In this document: in pieces, positions 43,087 through 54,611 of the stretch
Layout of the letters: each line of letters begins with the position of its first letter
How positions within the stretch are numbered: position 1 is the first letter of the stretch
NCBI GenBank assembly: GCA_030248215.1
Contig: JASANG010002303.1
Span: 53,235-117,234 of the forward strand
Direction: 5' to 3'
DNA length: 64,000 nucleotides
DNA from: Enoplolaimus lenunculus
Lineage: Eukaryota; Nematoda; Enoplea; Enoplida; Thoracostomopsidae
Made by a program: the position numbers and the translations under genes
Notes under the pieces: model-generated
Told to the model about the DNA's origin: nothing
The model's input: the letters and a program-made list of their open reading frames with translations, nothing else
Database searches by the model: none

Positions 43087-43337
43087 CACTGTAAATTTCA
43101 GTGAGTTGATTTTAACTCAGAATGAGTTGAATTACTCAGTCTGAGTCAGGACTATCAGAACTCAAAATTTTAAGTTGATTCAATTCATTCTCAGTTAATT
43201 AGTCAACTCACTCAGAGTCAACTCAACTCAGAGTGAAAGTCAACTCAACTCAGAGTGAGCTAATGTTTACTGATATTAATTCAGAAATTACCAACTCGCT
43301 AAATGAATTGATTAATCAACTCATTAGAATTTACAGT
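43087..43337. mobile_element. Family G palindromic MITE, left-arm copy a
   Basis: CACTGTAAATTTCAGTGAGTT to CAACTCATTAGAATTTACAGTA. CAACTCAACTCAGAGTGA occurs twice in a row near the centre. Confidence 0.9.
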
Positions 43338-43602
43338 ACATATACTATTCTAGATATTTAGCATAAATCAGCTGCTACGGCAGAATCAAATTTTTCATAT
43401 AAATGAAACTTTACTATACTAATGTACCAATAAGAAAAAATTGTAATATGGACACATAGGTTTACCGGCACTTACTCAGTGGTAAAGATCTGCAGGTGTC
43501 TAGAGATGCTACAAACCCGTAGTTTAATACGTTGAGCAAAATGTATTTCCTTTTCAACGCTGCGTGTTTACAAATCGAAATATTAACAAACGTGTAATTT
43601 TG

Positions 43603-43854
43603 CACTGTAAATTGTAATGAGTTGATTAATCAACTCAACTAGTGAGTTAGTTATTTTTGAATTACTATTATTCAACATTAACTCAATATGAGTTGAGTTG
43701 ATTCTCACTCTGAGTTGAGTTGATTTTTGTTGCGTTGCTTAATTAACTCAGAATGAGTTTAACTGAATCAAAACGCTGAGTTCTGATAGTCCTAACTCAG
43801 ATTGAGTGATATAACTCATTCTGAGCGAAAATCAACTCACTGAAATTTAGAGTA
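43603..43854. mobile_element. Family G palindromic MITE, left-arm copy b
   Basis: CACTGTAAATTGTAATGAGTT to CTCACTGAAATTTAGAGTA, 266 bp after copy a and in the opposite orientation relative to its TTCTGATAGTCCTAAC core. Confidence 0.85.
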
Positions 43855-44090
43855 TGATCTCAAACGTCAATTTGTAAATTATTTCCTAACTTCTGTCACC
43901 GTTCAACTTTAAACTTTCATTGTTTCAAGATTAAAAATTTATACATCAGTGGCCGTTGCTGAGACGAAATTACATTCCGATTTATTAGTATTTTCTATAC
44001 ATTTGTCCTATAATTTCAATGTAAAAACAAATAAAACGCTTACTGTTAAAATTCTGTATTTTAAAATTTCGCAATTCCCCTTGCGCGAGA

Positions 44091-44203
44091 GGGATTCTTA
44101 CCATTTGGGAATAGGAATTCTTACCATTTGGGAATAGGGATTCTTACCATTTGGGAATAGGGATTCTTACCATTTGGGAATAGGGATTCTTACCATTTGG
44201 GAC
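44091..44203. repeat. 23-bp minisatellite, about 5 units
   Basis: Unit GGGATTCTTACCATTTGGGA plus ATA. The second unit has one change (GGAATTC) and the last is partial. Identical in the twin arm. Confidence 0.95.
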
Positions 44204-44376
44204 TATAAAGACGCTAATCACAGCGCTGGTATACGCCGTGTTTAGGTCGTTTTTAGTAACACAGTCCGTCCAAATGTCACAGTAAAATTCATGTCGATAT
44301 CACTTCGTTAACTGTAAATAATATAGCAAAACAAGTACAACAAACACATAAACAATTTGGGTTTCTCAACTAAACA

Positions 44377-44579
44377 GGCCAATGTATAAAAACAGAGGTG
44401 GAACAGTATTATAAGCATATTCCTAAGCATTTTTCTAATGCCTAAGCCTAAGTCTACGCGTAAAGAAGGAGTTTATTCGTAAGCCTAAGCCTAAACCAAA
44501 CAACAAAATAGTCTAAAGCTTAAGCTTACTCTATTCTGTTCCCACAGAAAACCGTTCCGTATCCGATCTTTACATGGGC
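44377..44579 (-). mobile_element. Family B TTAGGC MITE
   Basis: GGCCAATGTATAAAAACAGA to ATCCGATCTTTACATGGGC. Flanks ACTAAACA and AACTAAAT are similar. The array is short and interrupted. Confidence 0.8.
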
Positions 44580-45539
44580 AACTAAATAAATAAAATTGAA
44601 GCGCACGCGGAAACCGATGGTAGAATTGCCGGCATGGTTTATAATGAACGTTTTTTGTTAATTTTTACAAAATATTGACAGTACCGTAACATTAATCAAA
44701 TATCAATCTTAATTTTAATGCTCACAATTATGCCTTAGGCTTCAATCGAAGACGGATTCAAAAATTTCTAAAGCGAAGCAAACGCACAATATAGAGGTAT
44801 AGTGAGCATATTTCGCGAGCGAAAAGCTAAACGCAACTTTAGTACTAAATCTTTAACACCAGCATTGAATTTAGATGCCCCGTTGAGGGCTTAGATATAG
44901 GCGGCGTCTGTCTTGAATCAGACACCCAGCTTAAAATTATCAAATCACCAAACGAATTTGAAGTCGTGCCACACGTGCAGTATCGGTTACAATTTGCATT
45001 GCAATTAACGCTATCAATCATGCAACTGCATACGAGACAGTCAACGGTGTTTACACATTCTCAAGTAACACCTTCAATAGACGGAATTACAAGATTATGA
45101 TTCTGGTTTATTTACCCGAGCGTTCCTCCTGTCAGGCTTGTAGAAAGAAGGCACCCAAAAGCTCAGAACTTTTGTCCGCCTAGAAAAGTGTTCAAATATA
45201 CCTGTACGCGATCTAAAATCCTTGTATGCCTCTCTTGGAATTTTTAACCCCATCGAATGCTAAGTTTACCTACTGGCTTGGTTATAAAATTTTGCCCGCT
45301 GTCAAGTTTAGAAATAAAGATATGTCATTTGTTGGACGCGATTTGAAGCTTTCAATTTGCACTGTTTCGTTAAGTGATATTTATATGATTGACGGTTTGT
45401 TAATGGATCCTAATTGCCTGGTCGGTCAAAATGAAAGACAAAAATATTTTAGAGAGCGTAAAACCGTTGTAACAGTTTGTTTTTAAATTAAATTGGATTT
45501 AAATTTAAAATTCTGACTCTCAGAACGAATAGACATTGA
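44580..45539. other. Anonymous sequence, 1 kb, duplicated in right arm
   Basis: An 86-codon open frame at 45,226-45,486 is identical in the twin arm but shows no recognised domain. GCGAGCGAAAAGCTAAACGC near 44,815 is a form of the dispersed CpG motif. Confidence 0.4.
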
Positions 45540-45742
45540 ACAAGTTAGACTGTTAACACTATTTAACACAGCGTATACGCAGGGTAAAATCTCCATAAGA
45601 CGTGAAAGTTCTTTCGGGTGCGAGCGTCGATCTGCTGAGTGGCGATGGAAAAACGCCTTACACCCGTAAGGCTGTTACTCGAATTTTGCCTTGAAGTTAG
45701 TTTTTACACGAAATAGTGAATATTCATGTGCGAAAAGGTTAA
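45540..45742 (+). mobile_element. Family E element, 5' truncated
   Basis: Retains TTAACACAGCGTATACGCAG, a tRNA-like part (GATCTGCTGAGTGGCGATGG, TGTTACTCGAATTTTGCC) and the 3' end TCATGTGCGAAAAGGTTAA. The 5' TTAACCCTTT is missing. Confidence 0.75.
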
Positions 45743-46281
45743 TGAACCATTGGCAATTGCTGTCTTAAAAATTGCTGTAGTTCAGATTGAAAATTCAGCT
45801 TAAAAACTGGATGACATATGTTGTCCAAAATTCAATATATATCTTGTATCAGAACACTAGTTAGAATGCGAAATGAACCAAACACTTGATAAAGGAATAT
45901 GCATACCATAGGTATATTTCTCACGAAACGCCGCGTTTGCAATTAAAATTGTGATTAACAACAAATGTATATTTGCGGAATAAAGCATTCCTCGCAATGT
46001 TAATGTGCTTCAGCGTTCAAACTGTATGCAGAACGCAAATTATGCACGAATATTGCAATAATTTTAGAACAATTGCACCTGTTACCTTTATATAAGCACG
46101 GTTTGTTTCGTGAGAACGTAAACTTTATCACTAATACTGAGCGTGCTCAAGGTGATTCAATATTTATATTAACATTCGTCGCATGAAAACAAATTATCAA
46201 AATTTAAAATCGAAAACATTTCTTAAAATTGAAAAATTAAAAACAAGACCGTAATCCTAAGCTTAACCTAATAATTTCATG

Positions 46282-46490
46282 CACTGCAAAAAATGATGAG
46301 TCAAATTGACTCTCTTTGAAATAGGCTCTACGGGACTACACACACTGAATCAAATCCGACTCCGACAGAGTAAAACGTGCGACTCAGTGAGTCATGGTTG
46401 ACTCTGGCGGAGTCGAATTTGAGTTAGTTTGTGTAGACCCGTAGAGCCTATTTCGGAGAGAGTCAAATTGACTCCCCGTTTTTTGCAGTG
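46282..46490. mobile_element. Family F palindromic MITE, left-arm copy 2
   Basis: CACTGCAAAAAATGATGAGTC to CCCCGTTTTTTGCAGTG. Exactly matched by its twin at 54,612. Confidence 0.9.
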
Positions 46491-46616
46491 TACAAAACGT
46501 ACCCGTACTGACGCACATTCTGCTAGCAATAAAAACGAATTTTCAGTTTCCTGAGCCGATTTTCCACTGACATTGAAATGTGTTACGCCACACTGGCATC
46601 CTGGCAAACGCTGTCA

Positions 46617-46849
46617 CACTTTAAATTTCAGTGAGTTCATTTTATCTCAGAATGAGTAGAGTCACTCAATCTGAGTTAGGACTATCAGAACTCACAATTT
46701 TAAGTTGATTCAATTCATTCTCAGTTAATTAATCAACTCACCCATAGTCAACTCAACTCAGAGTGCGCTAATGTTTACTGATATTAATTCAGAAATAACG
46801 AACTCGCTAGCTCAATTGATTATTAATCAACTCAGTGGATTTTACAGTG
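46617..46849. mobile_element. Family G palindromic MITE, left-arm copy c
   Basis: CACTTTAAATTTCAGTGAGTT to CAACTCAGTGGATTTTACAGTG, 127 bp from the family F element. Confidence 0.9.
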
Positions 46850-47514
46850 CATATTTCTACGTTCACTTACGTAAAATGTGATAAGATTTCGGTCCTTACA
46901 ACACTTCTGCGCAAAATTAATACTGAAATAACATTAAAAAAATTTCCAAGGATGCATAACCATAAAAAGTCGTCCATTGTCAAGCTACCTTAGAAGGTTG
47001 CCCGACCGGATATGTAGCGCACGGGATTTACGAACCTCCTTGGGCAGGTGCGGATTCTTGGAATGGCTTTTTCAAAATACTTACACCAAATTTTCGACGG
47101 TTAAAAAAATTGCATATCGTCTGAACTGCAGGTTGCAATACACAAAACATTTTATTGGTTTCGTTAAAGATTTGCATCAAAACAACGTCAAAAAAACTAT
47201 TATCAAACTTCAAGTTTCAAATAAGCCACTAAAATATACTAAGCAATCTACTACAGTTCTAGACAAAATGTGACCAAATTATAAGAGATACAAACGAATT
47301 TAGGCTTCAAATCTAATGAAGGTAGTTGGATTTGTGAAATGCAATTATATTCTAAGTTTATGCTAAAGTTTAAAATACACAGAACTATAAAGTTTGCCTG
47401 GTGTTCATTAACGCTTTATATCGCACACTGCACAGCATGGCGTAGTTACGAGAAATTTCAAACGAGAATATATGCATTGACACAGGGGCATCGGTAGCTG
47501 GTTTATTCTATTCT
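46850..47514. other. Unassigned stretch with an open frame
   Basis: The region 46,977-47,273 (CTACCTTAGAAGGTTGCCCG and following) is open for 98 codons here. In the twin arm the equivalent frame is 131 codons because an A run near 46,935 differs by one base. No domain is recognised and the upstream part of the twin frame lies in a family G element, so I do not call a gene. Confidence 0.35.
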
Positions 47515-47663
47515 GGTCCATGTTCCTTTAAGGGGCGTCAAGGTTTCTGGTGGGTCTATAAAAGTGTACGATTAGATACTTTATTACATTTTTTGCTCAA
47601 GCTTAAGCTTAGGTTTAGGAATACGCTTAATATACTGCTACAGCCCTAAAAGTAACATAGGCC
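47515..47663 (+). mobile_element. Family A TTAGGC MITE, short array
   Basis: GGTCCATGTTCCTTTAAGGG to CCCTAAAAGTAACATAGGCC. Only a few TTAGGC-like units (GCTCAAGCTTAAGCTTAGG). Confidence 0.8.
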
Positions 47664-47855
47664 GTATATCTTACTGCAAATATGAGTAAATGCAAGTTGT
47701 GGCAAACTCACAAGTTTCCAACGAGTGAGTTTGCGCGATATTGTGAAAAAACTCTAGAGCGAAGCGAGCTAGAAGCCAAACGCAATTTTCGTAACTAAAT
47801 CATTGTAGAAAATATGGATGCTTTAAATCCGTGCAAGGGTGCCATGACTTGATTA

Positions 47856-48109
47856 CGCTGTAAATTTCAGTGAGTTAATTTTAACTCAGAATGATTTGAA
47901 TCACTCAGTCTGAATTAGGACTATCGGAACTCAGAATTTTGAGTTGATTCAATTCACTTTGAGTTAATTAATTATAACTCACACAGAGTCAACCCAACTC
48001 AGAGTGATAATCAACTCAACTCAGAGTGAGTTAAAGTTTACTGTTATTAACCCAGAAGTAACCAACTCGCTAGCTGAATTGATTTATCAACTCATTGAAA
48101 TTTACAGTT
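47856..48109. mobile_element. Family G palindromic MITE, left-arm copy d
   Basis: CGCTGTAAATTTCAGTGAGTT to CATTGAAATTTACAGTTTG. Both termini are slightly altered. Confidence 0.85.
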
Positions 48110-49053
48110 TGCATGTCGCTTGGAATCGCTAGTGAATGTTAAGCGTTGGCTCGTTTTAGCGGAAACTACTGAGGCCTTAGCCCCCTACAGCGATCAATAC
48201 AAAATTTGGCATAAAGAATTATAGCTTTAATATTGAGTTTGTCTTTTTACAAAGCGCGGCCTCCATACTAATAACGATATCAAAAAAATTCGATACTAAT
48301 ACATTTGATTTGCAACTGAGTACAAAAAATTGCCATAAGTACTATTTCAAAAGTCATACAAGCTCTTCAAGTCTAAAACTAGCGACTACTAAACTTTGAA
48401 TAGCCGCAAGAACCAAATTAATGACAAATGTCATGATTTATCAGTTGGAAAGTATACTTTTTGTGCTCTGAAATTTTAGTTGTACAGTAGGTTTTTAAAA
48501 AATTGTCGATATTAATTGCCGGCGTAAAATGATACCAAAACTGTGTCGTACCCTATAACCTCGCTCTATGCTTGACCTATGCTAACACATGCGGAACTTT
48601 AGATGACACACTTATCTTCATCGCCAAATTTTCACCTTGGCAGGACTGATCAAGGAGGATATCCCGCGACCCACTTGGATCTGCCACGGAACCAAATGAA
48701 AAAACCTTTCAGAGTGTATTTCGATCTCTGAATGTTACCTTTATACACCACGACAACATTGGTTACCGTGTTTCATTTATGCTTCAAGATAATGGTAAAC
48801 TTGAGGGAATTCGTCGCCAGAATATCTCATTTAGCTGTCTTCGAACACCGTCTATTCTACTCTGAATATTGTAGTACGTGGCCAAAACTGAACCAAATGA
48901 TACTTGCATTTTAAGACCCTTTGAGAATTAATATAGTATATATTGAAAAATGGCAAAGTCTAAATTTTAAAGAATGACCAGTTTTTTTCCCCGCGCGGGG
49001 GCGGGCGGGGGCGCCGCGCGGCCCCCCGGCCCCGCCGCCGGGGGCATGAGGGG

Positions 49054-49056
<3 letters not shown>

Positions 49057-49126
<70 letters not shown>

Positions 49127-49186
49127 GGAAATTGTTGTCGTTTCCCCTGCAATTATCATTTTTACAGTTATCGGCCTATATTGGGG

Positions 49187-49221
<35 letters not shown>

Positions 49222-49259
49222 GGGGGGGGAAGAGGGGGGGGGGGGGGGGGGGGGGGGGG
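49057..49259. repeat. Long G homopolymer runs
   Basis: 68 consecutive G at 49,057-49,124 and near-pure G at 49,183-49,259, separated by about 58 bp of mixed sequence. They are preceded by a GC-only block (48,990-49,045). Confidence 0.95.
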
Positions 49260-49297
49260 TTTGTTTGAGTGCACTTTAGAAAACAATAAACAGAGAA

Positions 49298-49784
49298 ATA
49301 TGCAATTTTTTTAACCGTTGAAAATTTGGTGTAAGTATTTTAAAAAAGCCTTAAGAATTCCACCTGCCCAAGGAGGTTCGTAAATCCCTCGCTACATATC
49401 CGGTCAGCAACCTTTAAGGTAGCTTGACAATGGACGACTTTTTATGGTTATGCATCCTTGGAAATTTTTTTGATGTTATTTAGTATTAATTTTGCGCAGA
49501 AGTGTTGTAAGGACCGAAATCTTATCACATTTTACGTAAGTGAACGTAGAAATATGCACTGTAAAATCCACTGAGTTGATTAATAATGATTGAGCTAGCG
49601 AGTTCGTTATTTCTGAATTAATGATGAGTAAACATTAGCGCACTCTGAGTTGAGTTGACTATGGGTGAGTTGATTAATTAACTGAGAATGAATTGAATCA
49701 ACTTAAAATTGTGAGTTCTGATAGTCCTAATTAGATTGAGTGACTCTACTCATTCTGAGATAAAATGAACTCACTTAACTTTAA
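49298..49784 (-). repeat. Extra copy of 53,987-54,480 (right-arm orientation)
   Basis: ATGCAATTTTTTTAACCGTTG through GCACTGTAAAATCCACTGAG to CTCACTTAACTTTAA follows the right arm with scattered single-base losses. It includes a family G copy at 49,558-49,783. Confidence 0.9.
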
Positions 49785-49805
49785 GGGGGTCGGGGGGGGG
49801 GGGTG

Positions 49806-49904
<99 letters not shown>

Positions 49905-49910
49905 GGGGGG
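49785..49910. repeat. Long G-rich run
   Basis: Nearly pure G with a few A, T and C, directly joining two arm copies that have opposite orientations. Confidence 0.95.
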
Positions 49911-49921
49911 CAAATTACTGT

Positions 49922-51543
49922 CGGATTAAAATCTTGTATGCTCTCTTGGAATTTTTAACATCGAATGTAAGTTTACTATGGTTGGTTATAAAATTTTGCC
50001 TGTAAGTTTAGAGATAAAGATATGCATTTTGTATGAAGTTATGCTACTGTTCTATGAGAATATTATGTGGTTTGATGGTTAATTCTGGTCGTAAAAGTGA
50101 AAGAAAAGTATTTAGAGAGTAAACTGTTGTAGTTTTCTTTTAAATTAAATTGGATTTAAATTTAAAATTACTTAGAAGATAGAATTGAAAAGTTAGATGT
50201 TAAATATTTAAAAGCGTATACGAGGGTGAAATCATAAGCGTGAAAGTTTTTCGGGTGCGAGGTGATTGTGAGTGGGATGGAAAACGTTCAGTAAGTGTTA
50301 TCGAATTTTTTGAAGTTAGTTTTTAAGAAATAGTGAATATTATGTGGAAAAGGTTAATGAACATTGGAATTGTGTCTTAAAAATTGTGTAGTTAGATTGA
50401 AAATTAGTTAAAAATGGATGAATATGTTGTCAAAATTAATATATATCTTGTATCAGAATAGTTAGAATAAAATGAACAAAATTGATAAAGGAATATGATA
50501 CAAGGTATATTTCTCACGAACGCCGCGTTTAATTAAAATTGTGATTAAAAAAATGTATATTTGGGAATAAAGCATTCTCGAATGTTAATGTGCTTAAGCA
50601 TAAATGTATGAAAAAATTAAATATTGAATAATTTTTAAAATATGTTCTATAAGCGGTTTGTTTCTGAAACTAAACTTTATCTATCTGACGTGCTCAAGGT
50701 GATAATATTTATAGTTAGTTCGTCCATAAAAACAATCTCAAAAATTTAGAATGAACTTTCTAAAAGAAATAAAAACAAAACCTAATTTTCCTGCTTAACC
50801 TATAATTCATCACTAAAAGATGATATCAATACTCTCTTGAAATAGGCTCTACGGACTAAACACTAAATAAATCGACCGAAAGGAAGTGAATAGGAGTGTG
50901 GTTTGTTGGGGAGTGATTTGAGTTAGTTTGTGTCGACAAGAATAAAGTGATATCTTTTTTAAAGAAGAAAGACACCGCACATTCCTTATTTATAGCAAAA
51001 GAATTTTCAGATTTTATATTACGAATTTTTTCAGACATTGAATGTGTTACGCAAGGCATCTGGAAAGTGTCAATTATTTTAGTGCATTTTTATCTAGAAT
51101 GAGTAGAGTCAAATGAGTTAGAAAAGAAAATTTTAGTTGATTAATTATTTCTAGTTATTAACCACAAGAAAAGAGTGGTAATGTTTTTGATATTAATTAG
51201 AAATAAGAATGTAGAATTGATTATTAAAGTGGATTTTAAGTGATAGTTCTAGTTCATTAGTAAAATGTGATAGTTTGGTCTTAAAATTCTGCGAAAATTA
51301 ATAGAAAAAATTAAAAAAATTTCAAGGTGCATAGAAAAAAGTCGTCATTGTAAGTATTAGAAGGTTGCCGAGGATATGTAGCGAGGGATTTAGAACCTCT
51401 TGGGAGGTGGGTTTTGGAATGGCTTTTTTCAAATACTTACACAAATTTTCGAGGTTAAAAATTGCATATCTCTGAACTGCAGGTTCAAACACAAAACATT
51501 TTATTGTTTTCGTTAAAGTTGCCACCTTTAAAAAACTATTAAC
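49922..51543 (+). repeat. C-depleted copy of 45,204-47,206 (left-arm orientation)
   Basis: Order and content follow the left arm, but the copy is about 19% shorter (1.62 versus 2.0 kb). The lost bases are mostly C or CA/AC pairs: TTACCTACTGGCTTGGTTAT appears as TTACTATGGTTGGTTAT. All sub-elements (families E, F, G) are recognisable in worn form. Confidence 0.9.
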
Positions 51544-51611
51544 AGCAGGGGGGGAAAAGGCGGCCGCCCGGGGGGGGGGGGGCCGGGGGGGGGGGGCCGG
51601 GCCCCCCCACG
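51544..51611. repeat. GC-only low-complexity block
   Basis: G and C runs such as GGCGGCCGCCCGGGGGGGGG. No biological feature recognised. Confidence 0.9.
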
Positions 51612-51745
51612 GCCGTAATTATGCACTGAGTAAATGAAGTTGTGGCAAACTCCAAGTTTCCAACAGTGTTGCGCGATATTGTGACAAACCAGAGCGAAGC
51701 AGCTAGAATCCAAACGCTCGTAATAAATAATTGTAAGTCATTATC
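51612..51745 (+). repeat. Worn copy of ~47,677-47,815
   Basis: AAGTTGTGGCAAACTCCAAG and GCGCGATATTGTGACAAACC match the left arm with small losses. Confidence 0.8.
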
Positions 51746-51784
51746 GATGTTAGATCTGGGTCATTTTTCGTTTGGGTATTTTAT

Positions 51785-52129
51785 GTGGGGCTGGTGCACT
51801 GGTCCAGCCACGGGCCCGGGGTGTTTGCCAGGCACCGGGGTCACGTGTTGGCGGGCGGGGTGGGGCGTGGGCTGGGCGCCCAGGCAGGGGGGTTGCTTTT
51901 TGCGCGGCCCAAGGGGTGTAATTCCTCGTTCCGGCTGACCAAATGCAAGTTTTAAGAAGCCAGAAAGGAGAGCAACAAGGGTTGGGGTTTGGCGTTGTGG
52001 GGTTAATGGGCGGGAGCAGCGCCAACCGCAGGCAGACGGGGGCCCCGCATCCGGGGGCGGGGCCCGCGCCAGGCGCGACAGCGGCCGCGGCAACCCGAGG
52101 CGGTTGCCAGGGGGGGCGCGCAGCCATTT
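51785..52129. other. GC-rich block unlike the rest of the window
   Basis: GC content is far above the surroundings (GCCACGGGCCCGGGGTGTTT, GGGGCGGGGCCCGCGCCAGG). Overlapping ORFs of 125-126 codons on the minus strand are Pro/Ala/Arg-rich products of composition. It could be erroneous sequence or a foreign fragment. Confidence 0.6.
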
Positions 52130-52992
52130 AGACTTTGCCATTTTTCAATATATACTATATTAATTCTCAAAGGGTCTTAAAATGCAAGTATCATTTGGTT
52201 CAGTTTTTCGCCACATACTACAATATTCAGAGTAGAATAGAGGTTAATTATTCGAAGACAGCTAAATGAGAATATTCTAGCGACGAATTCCCTCAAGTTT
52301 ACCATTATCTTGAAGCATAAATGAAACACAATTTAACCAATGTTGTCGTGGTGTATAAATGTAACATTAGAGATGGAAATACACTCTGAAAGGTTTTGAT
52401 TCATTTGGTTCCGTGGCAGAATCCAAGTGGGTGCGGTACCTCCTTCGATCAGTCCTGCCAAGTTGAAAATTTGGCGATGAAGATAAGTGTGTCATCGTAG
52501 AGTTCCGCATGTTGTAGTTAGCATAGGTCAAGCATAGAGCGAGGTTATAGGGTACGACACAGTTTTGGTATCATTTTACACCGGCAATTAATATCGACAA
52601 TTTTTTAAAAACCTACTGTACAACTAAAATTTCAGAGCACAAAAAGTATACTTTCCAACTGATAAATCATGACATTTGTCATTAATTTGGTTCTTGCGGC
52701 TATTCAAAGTTTAATAGTCGCTAGTTTTAGACTTGAAGAGCTTGTATGACTTTTGAAATAGTACTTATGGCAATTTTTTGTACTCAGTTGCAAATCAAAT
52801 GTATTAGTATCGAATTTTTTTGATATCGTTATTAGTATGGAGGCCGCGCTTTGTAAAAAGACAAACTCAATATTAAAGCTATAATTCTTTATGCCAAATT
52901 TTGTATTGATCGCTGTAGGGGGCTAAGGCCTCAGTAATTTCCGCTAAAACGAGCCAACGCCTAACATTCACTAGCGATTCCAAGCGACATGC

Positions 52993-53246
52993 AAACTGTA
53001 AATTTCAATGAGTTGATAAATCAATTCAGCTAGCGAGTTGGTTACTTCTGGGTTAATAACAGTAAACTTTAACTCACTCTGAGTTGAGTTGATTATCACT
53101 CTGAGTTGGGTTGACTCTGTGTGAGTTATAATTAATTAACTCAAAGTGAATTGAATCAACTCAAAATTCTAAGTTCCGATAGTCCTAACTCAGACTGAGT
53201 GATTCAAATCATTCTGAGTTAAAATTAACTCACTGAAATTTACAGC
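52993..53246. mobile_element. Family G MITE, right-arm copy d
   Basis: Inverted twin of 47,856-48,109. Confidence 0.85.
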
Positions 53247-53440
53247 GTAATCAAGTCATGGCACCCTTGCACGGATTTAAAGCATCCATATTTTCTACAA
53301 TGATTTAGTTACGAAAATTGCGTTTGGCTTCTAGCTCGCTTTCGCTCTAGATTTTTTTCACAATATCGCGCAAACTCACTCGTTGGAAACTTGTGAGTTT
53401 GCCACAACTTGCATTTACTCATATTTGCAGTAAGATATAC

Positions 53441-53589
53441 GGCCTATGTTACTTTTAGGGCTGTAGCAGTATATTAAGCGTATTCCTAAACCTAAGCTTA
53501 AGCTTGAGCAAAAAATGTAATAAAGTATCTAATCGTACACTTTTATAGACCCACCAGAAACCTTGACGCCCCTTAAAGGAACATGGACC
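53441..53589 (-). mobile_element. Family A TTAGGC MITE, twin
   Basis: Inverted twin of 47,515-47,663 (GGCCTATGTTACTTTTAGGG at this end). Confidence 0.8.
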
Positions 53590-54252
53590 AGAATAGAATA
53601 AACCAGCTACCGATGCCCCTGTGTCAATGCATATATTCTCGTTTGAAATTTCTCGTAACTACGCCATGCTGTGCAGTGTGCGATATAAAGCGTTAATAAA
53701 CACCAGGCAAACTTTATAGTTCTGTGTTTTTTAAACTTTAGCATAAACTTAGAATATAATTGCATTTCACAAATCCATCTACCTTCATTAGATTTAAAGC
53801 CTAAATTCGTTTGTATCTCTTATAATTTGGTCACATTTTTTCTAGAACTTTAGTAGATTGCTTAGTATATTTTAGTGGCTTATTTGAAACTTGAAGTTTG
53901 ATAATAGTTTTTTTGACGTTGTTTTGATGCAAATCTTTAACGAAACCAATAAAATGTTTTGTGTATTGCAACCTGCAGTCAGACGATATGCAATTTTTTT
54001 AACCGTCGAAAATTTGGTGTAAGTATTTTGAAAAAGCCATTCCAAGAATCCGCACCTGCCCAAGGAGGTTCGTAAATCCCGTGCGCTACATATCCGGTCG
54101 GGCAACCTTCTAAGGTAGCTTGACAATGGACGACTTTTTATGGTTATGCATCCTTGGAAATTTTTTAATGTTATTTCAGTATTAATTTTGCGCAGAAGTG
54201 TTGTAAGGACCGAAATCTTATCACATTTTACGTAAGTGAACGTAGAAATATG

Positions 54253-54485
54253 CACTGTAAAATCCACTGAGTTGATTAATAATCAATTGAGCTAGCGAGT
54301 TCGTTATTTCTGAATTAATATCAGTAAACATTAGCGCACTCTGAGTTGAGTTGACTATGGGTGAGTTGATTAATTAACTGAGAATGAATTGAATCAACTT
54401 AAAATTGTGAGTTCTGATAGTCCTAACTCAGATTGAGTGACTCTACTCATTCTGAGATAAAATGAACTCACTGAAATTTAAAGTG
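54253..54485. mobile_element. Family G MITE, right-arm copy c
   Basis: Inverted twin of 46,617-46,849. A further copy of it lies in the abnormal spacer. Confidence 0.9.
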
Positions 54486-54611
54486 TGACAGCGTTTGCCA
54501 GGATGCCAGTGTGGCGTAACACATTTCAATGTCAGTGGAAAATCGGCTCAGGAAACTGAAAATTCGTTTTTATTGCTAGCAGAATGTGCGTCAGTACGGG
54601 TACGTTTTGTA

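Larger units (their letters stand above)
37064..48970 (+). repeat. Left arm of ~11.9-kb inverted repeat
   Basis: Position x in this arm corresponds to about 101,102 minus x on the opposite strand of 52,130-64,000; the sum falls to 101,064 at the outer end because of indels between 37 and 39.3 kb. Matching pairs include the elements at 42,507/58,317, 46,282/54,612 and 40,431/60,523. Its true outer limit cannot be seen because the partner arm is cut by the window end. Confidence 0.95.
48971..52129. other. Abnormal spacer of the inverted repeat (probable assembly artefact)
   Basis: The spacer consists of G runs and GC-rich blocks alternating with imperfect copies of the flanking arms in both orientations. 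Nothing in it resembles an element of the rest of the window. I treat it as low-quality or chimeric sequence and annotate no genes here. Confidence 0.8.

Noticed and set aside
44091-44203. CRISPR-like array
   Set aside because: The 23-bp units are contiguous without spacers, so this is a minisatellite in eukaryote-like DNA.
45226-45486. 86-codon ORF identical in both arms of the palindrome
   Set aside because: Arm identity extends over all surrounding non-coding DNA, so it is not evidence of selection. No domain recognised.
48911-49314. Poly-proline and poly-glycine ORFs
   Set aside because: Direct translations of G homopolymer runs in the abnormal spacer.
51750-52141. 125-126-codon GC-rich ORFs on the minus strand
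   Set aside because: They lie in a GC-rich block of doubtful origin and are open because of composition, with no domain.
53872-54267. 131-codon reverse ORF
   Set aside because: Its upstream part lies in a family G MITE, and the left-arm twin is frame-shifted by one base in an A run. No domain recognised.
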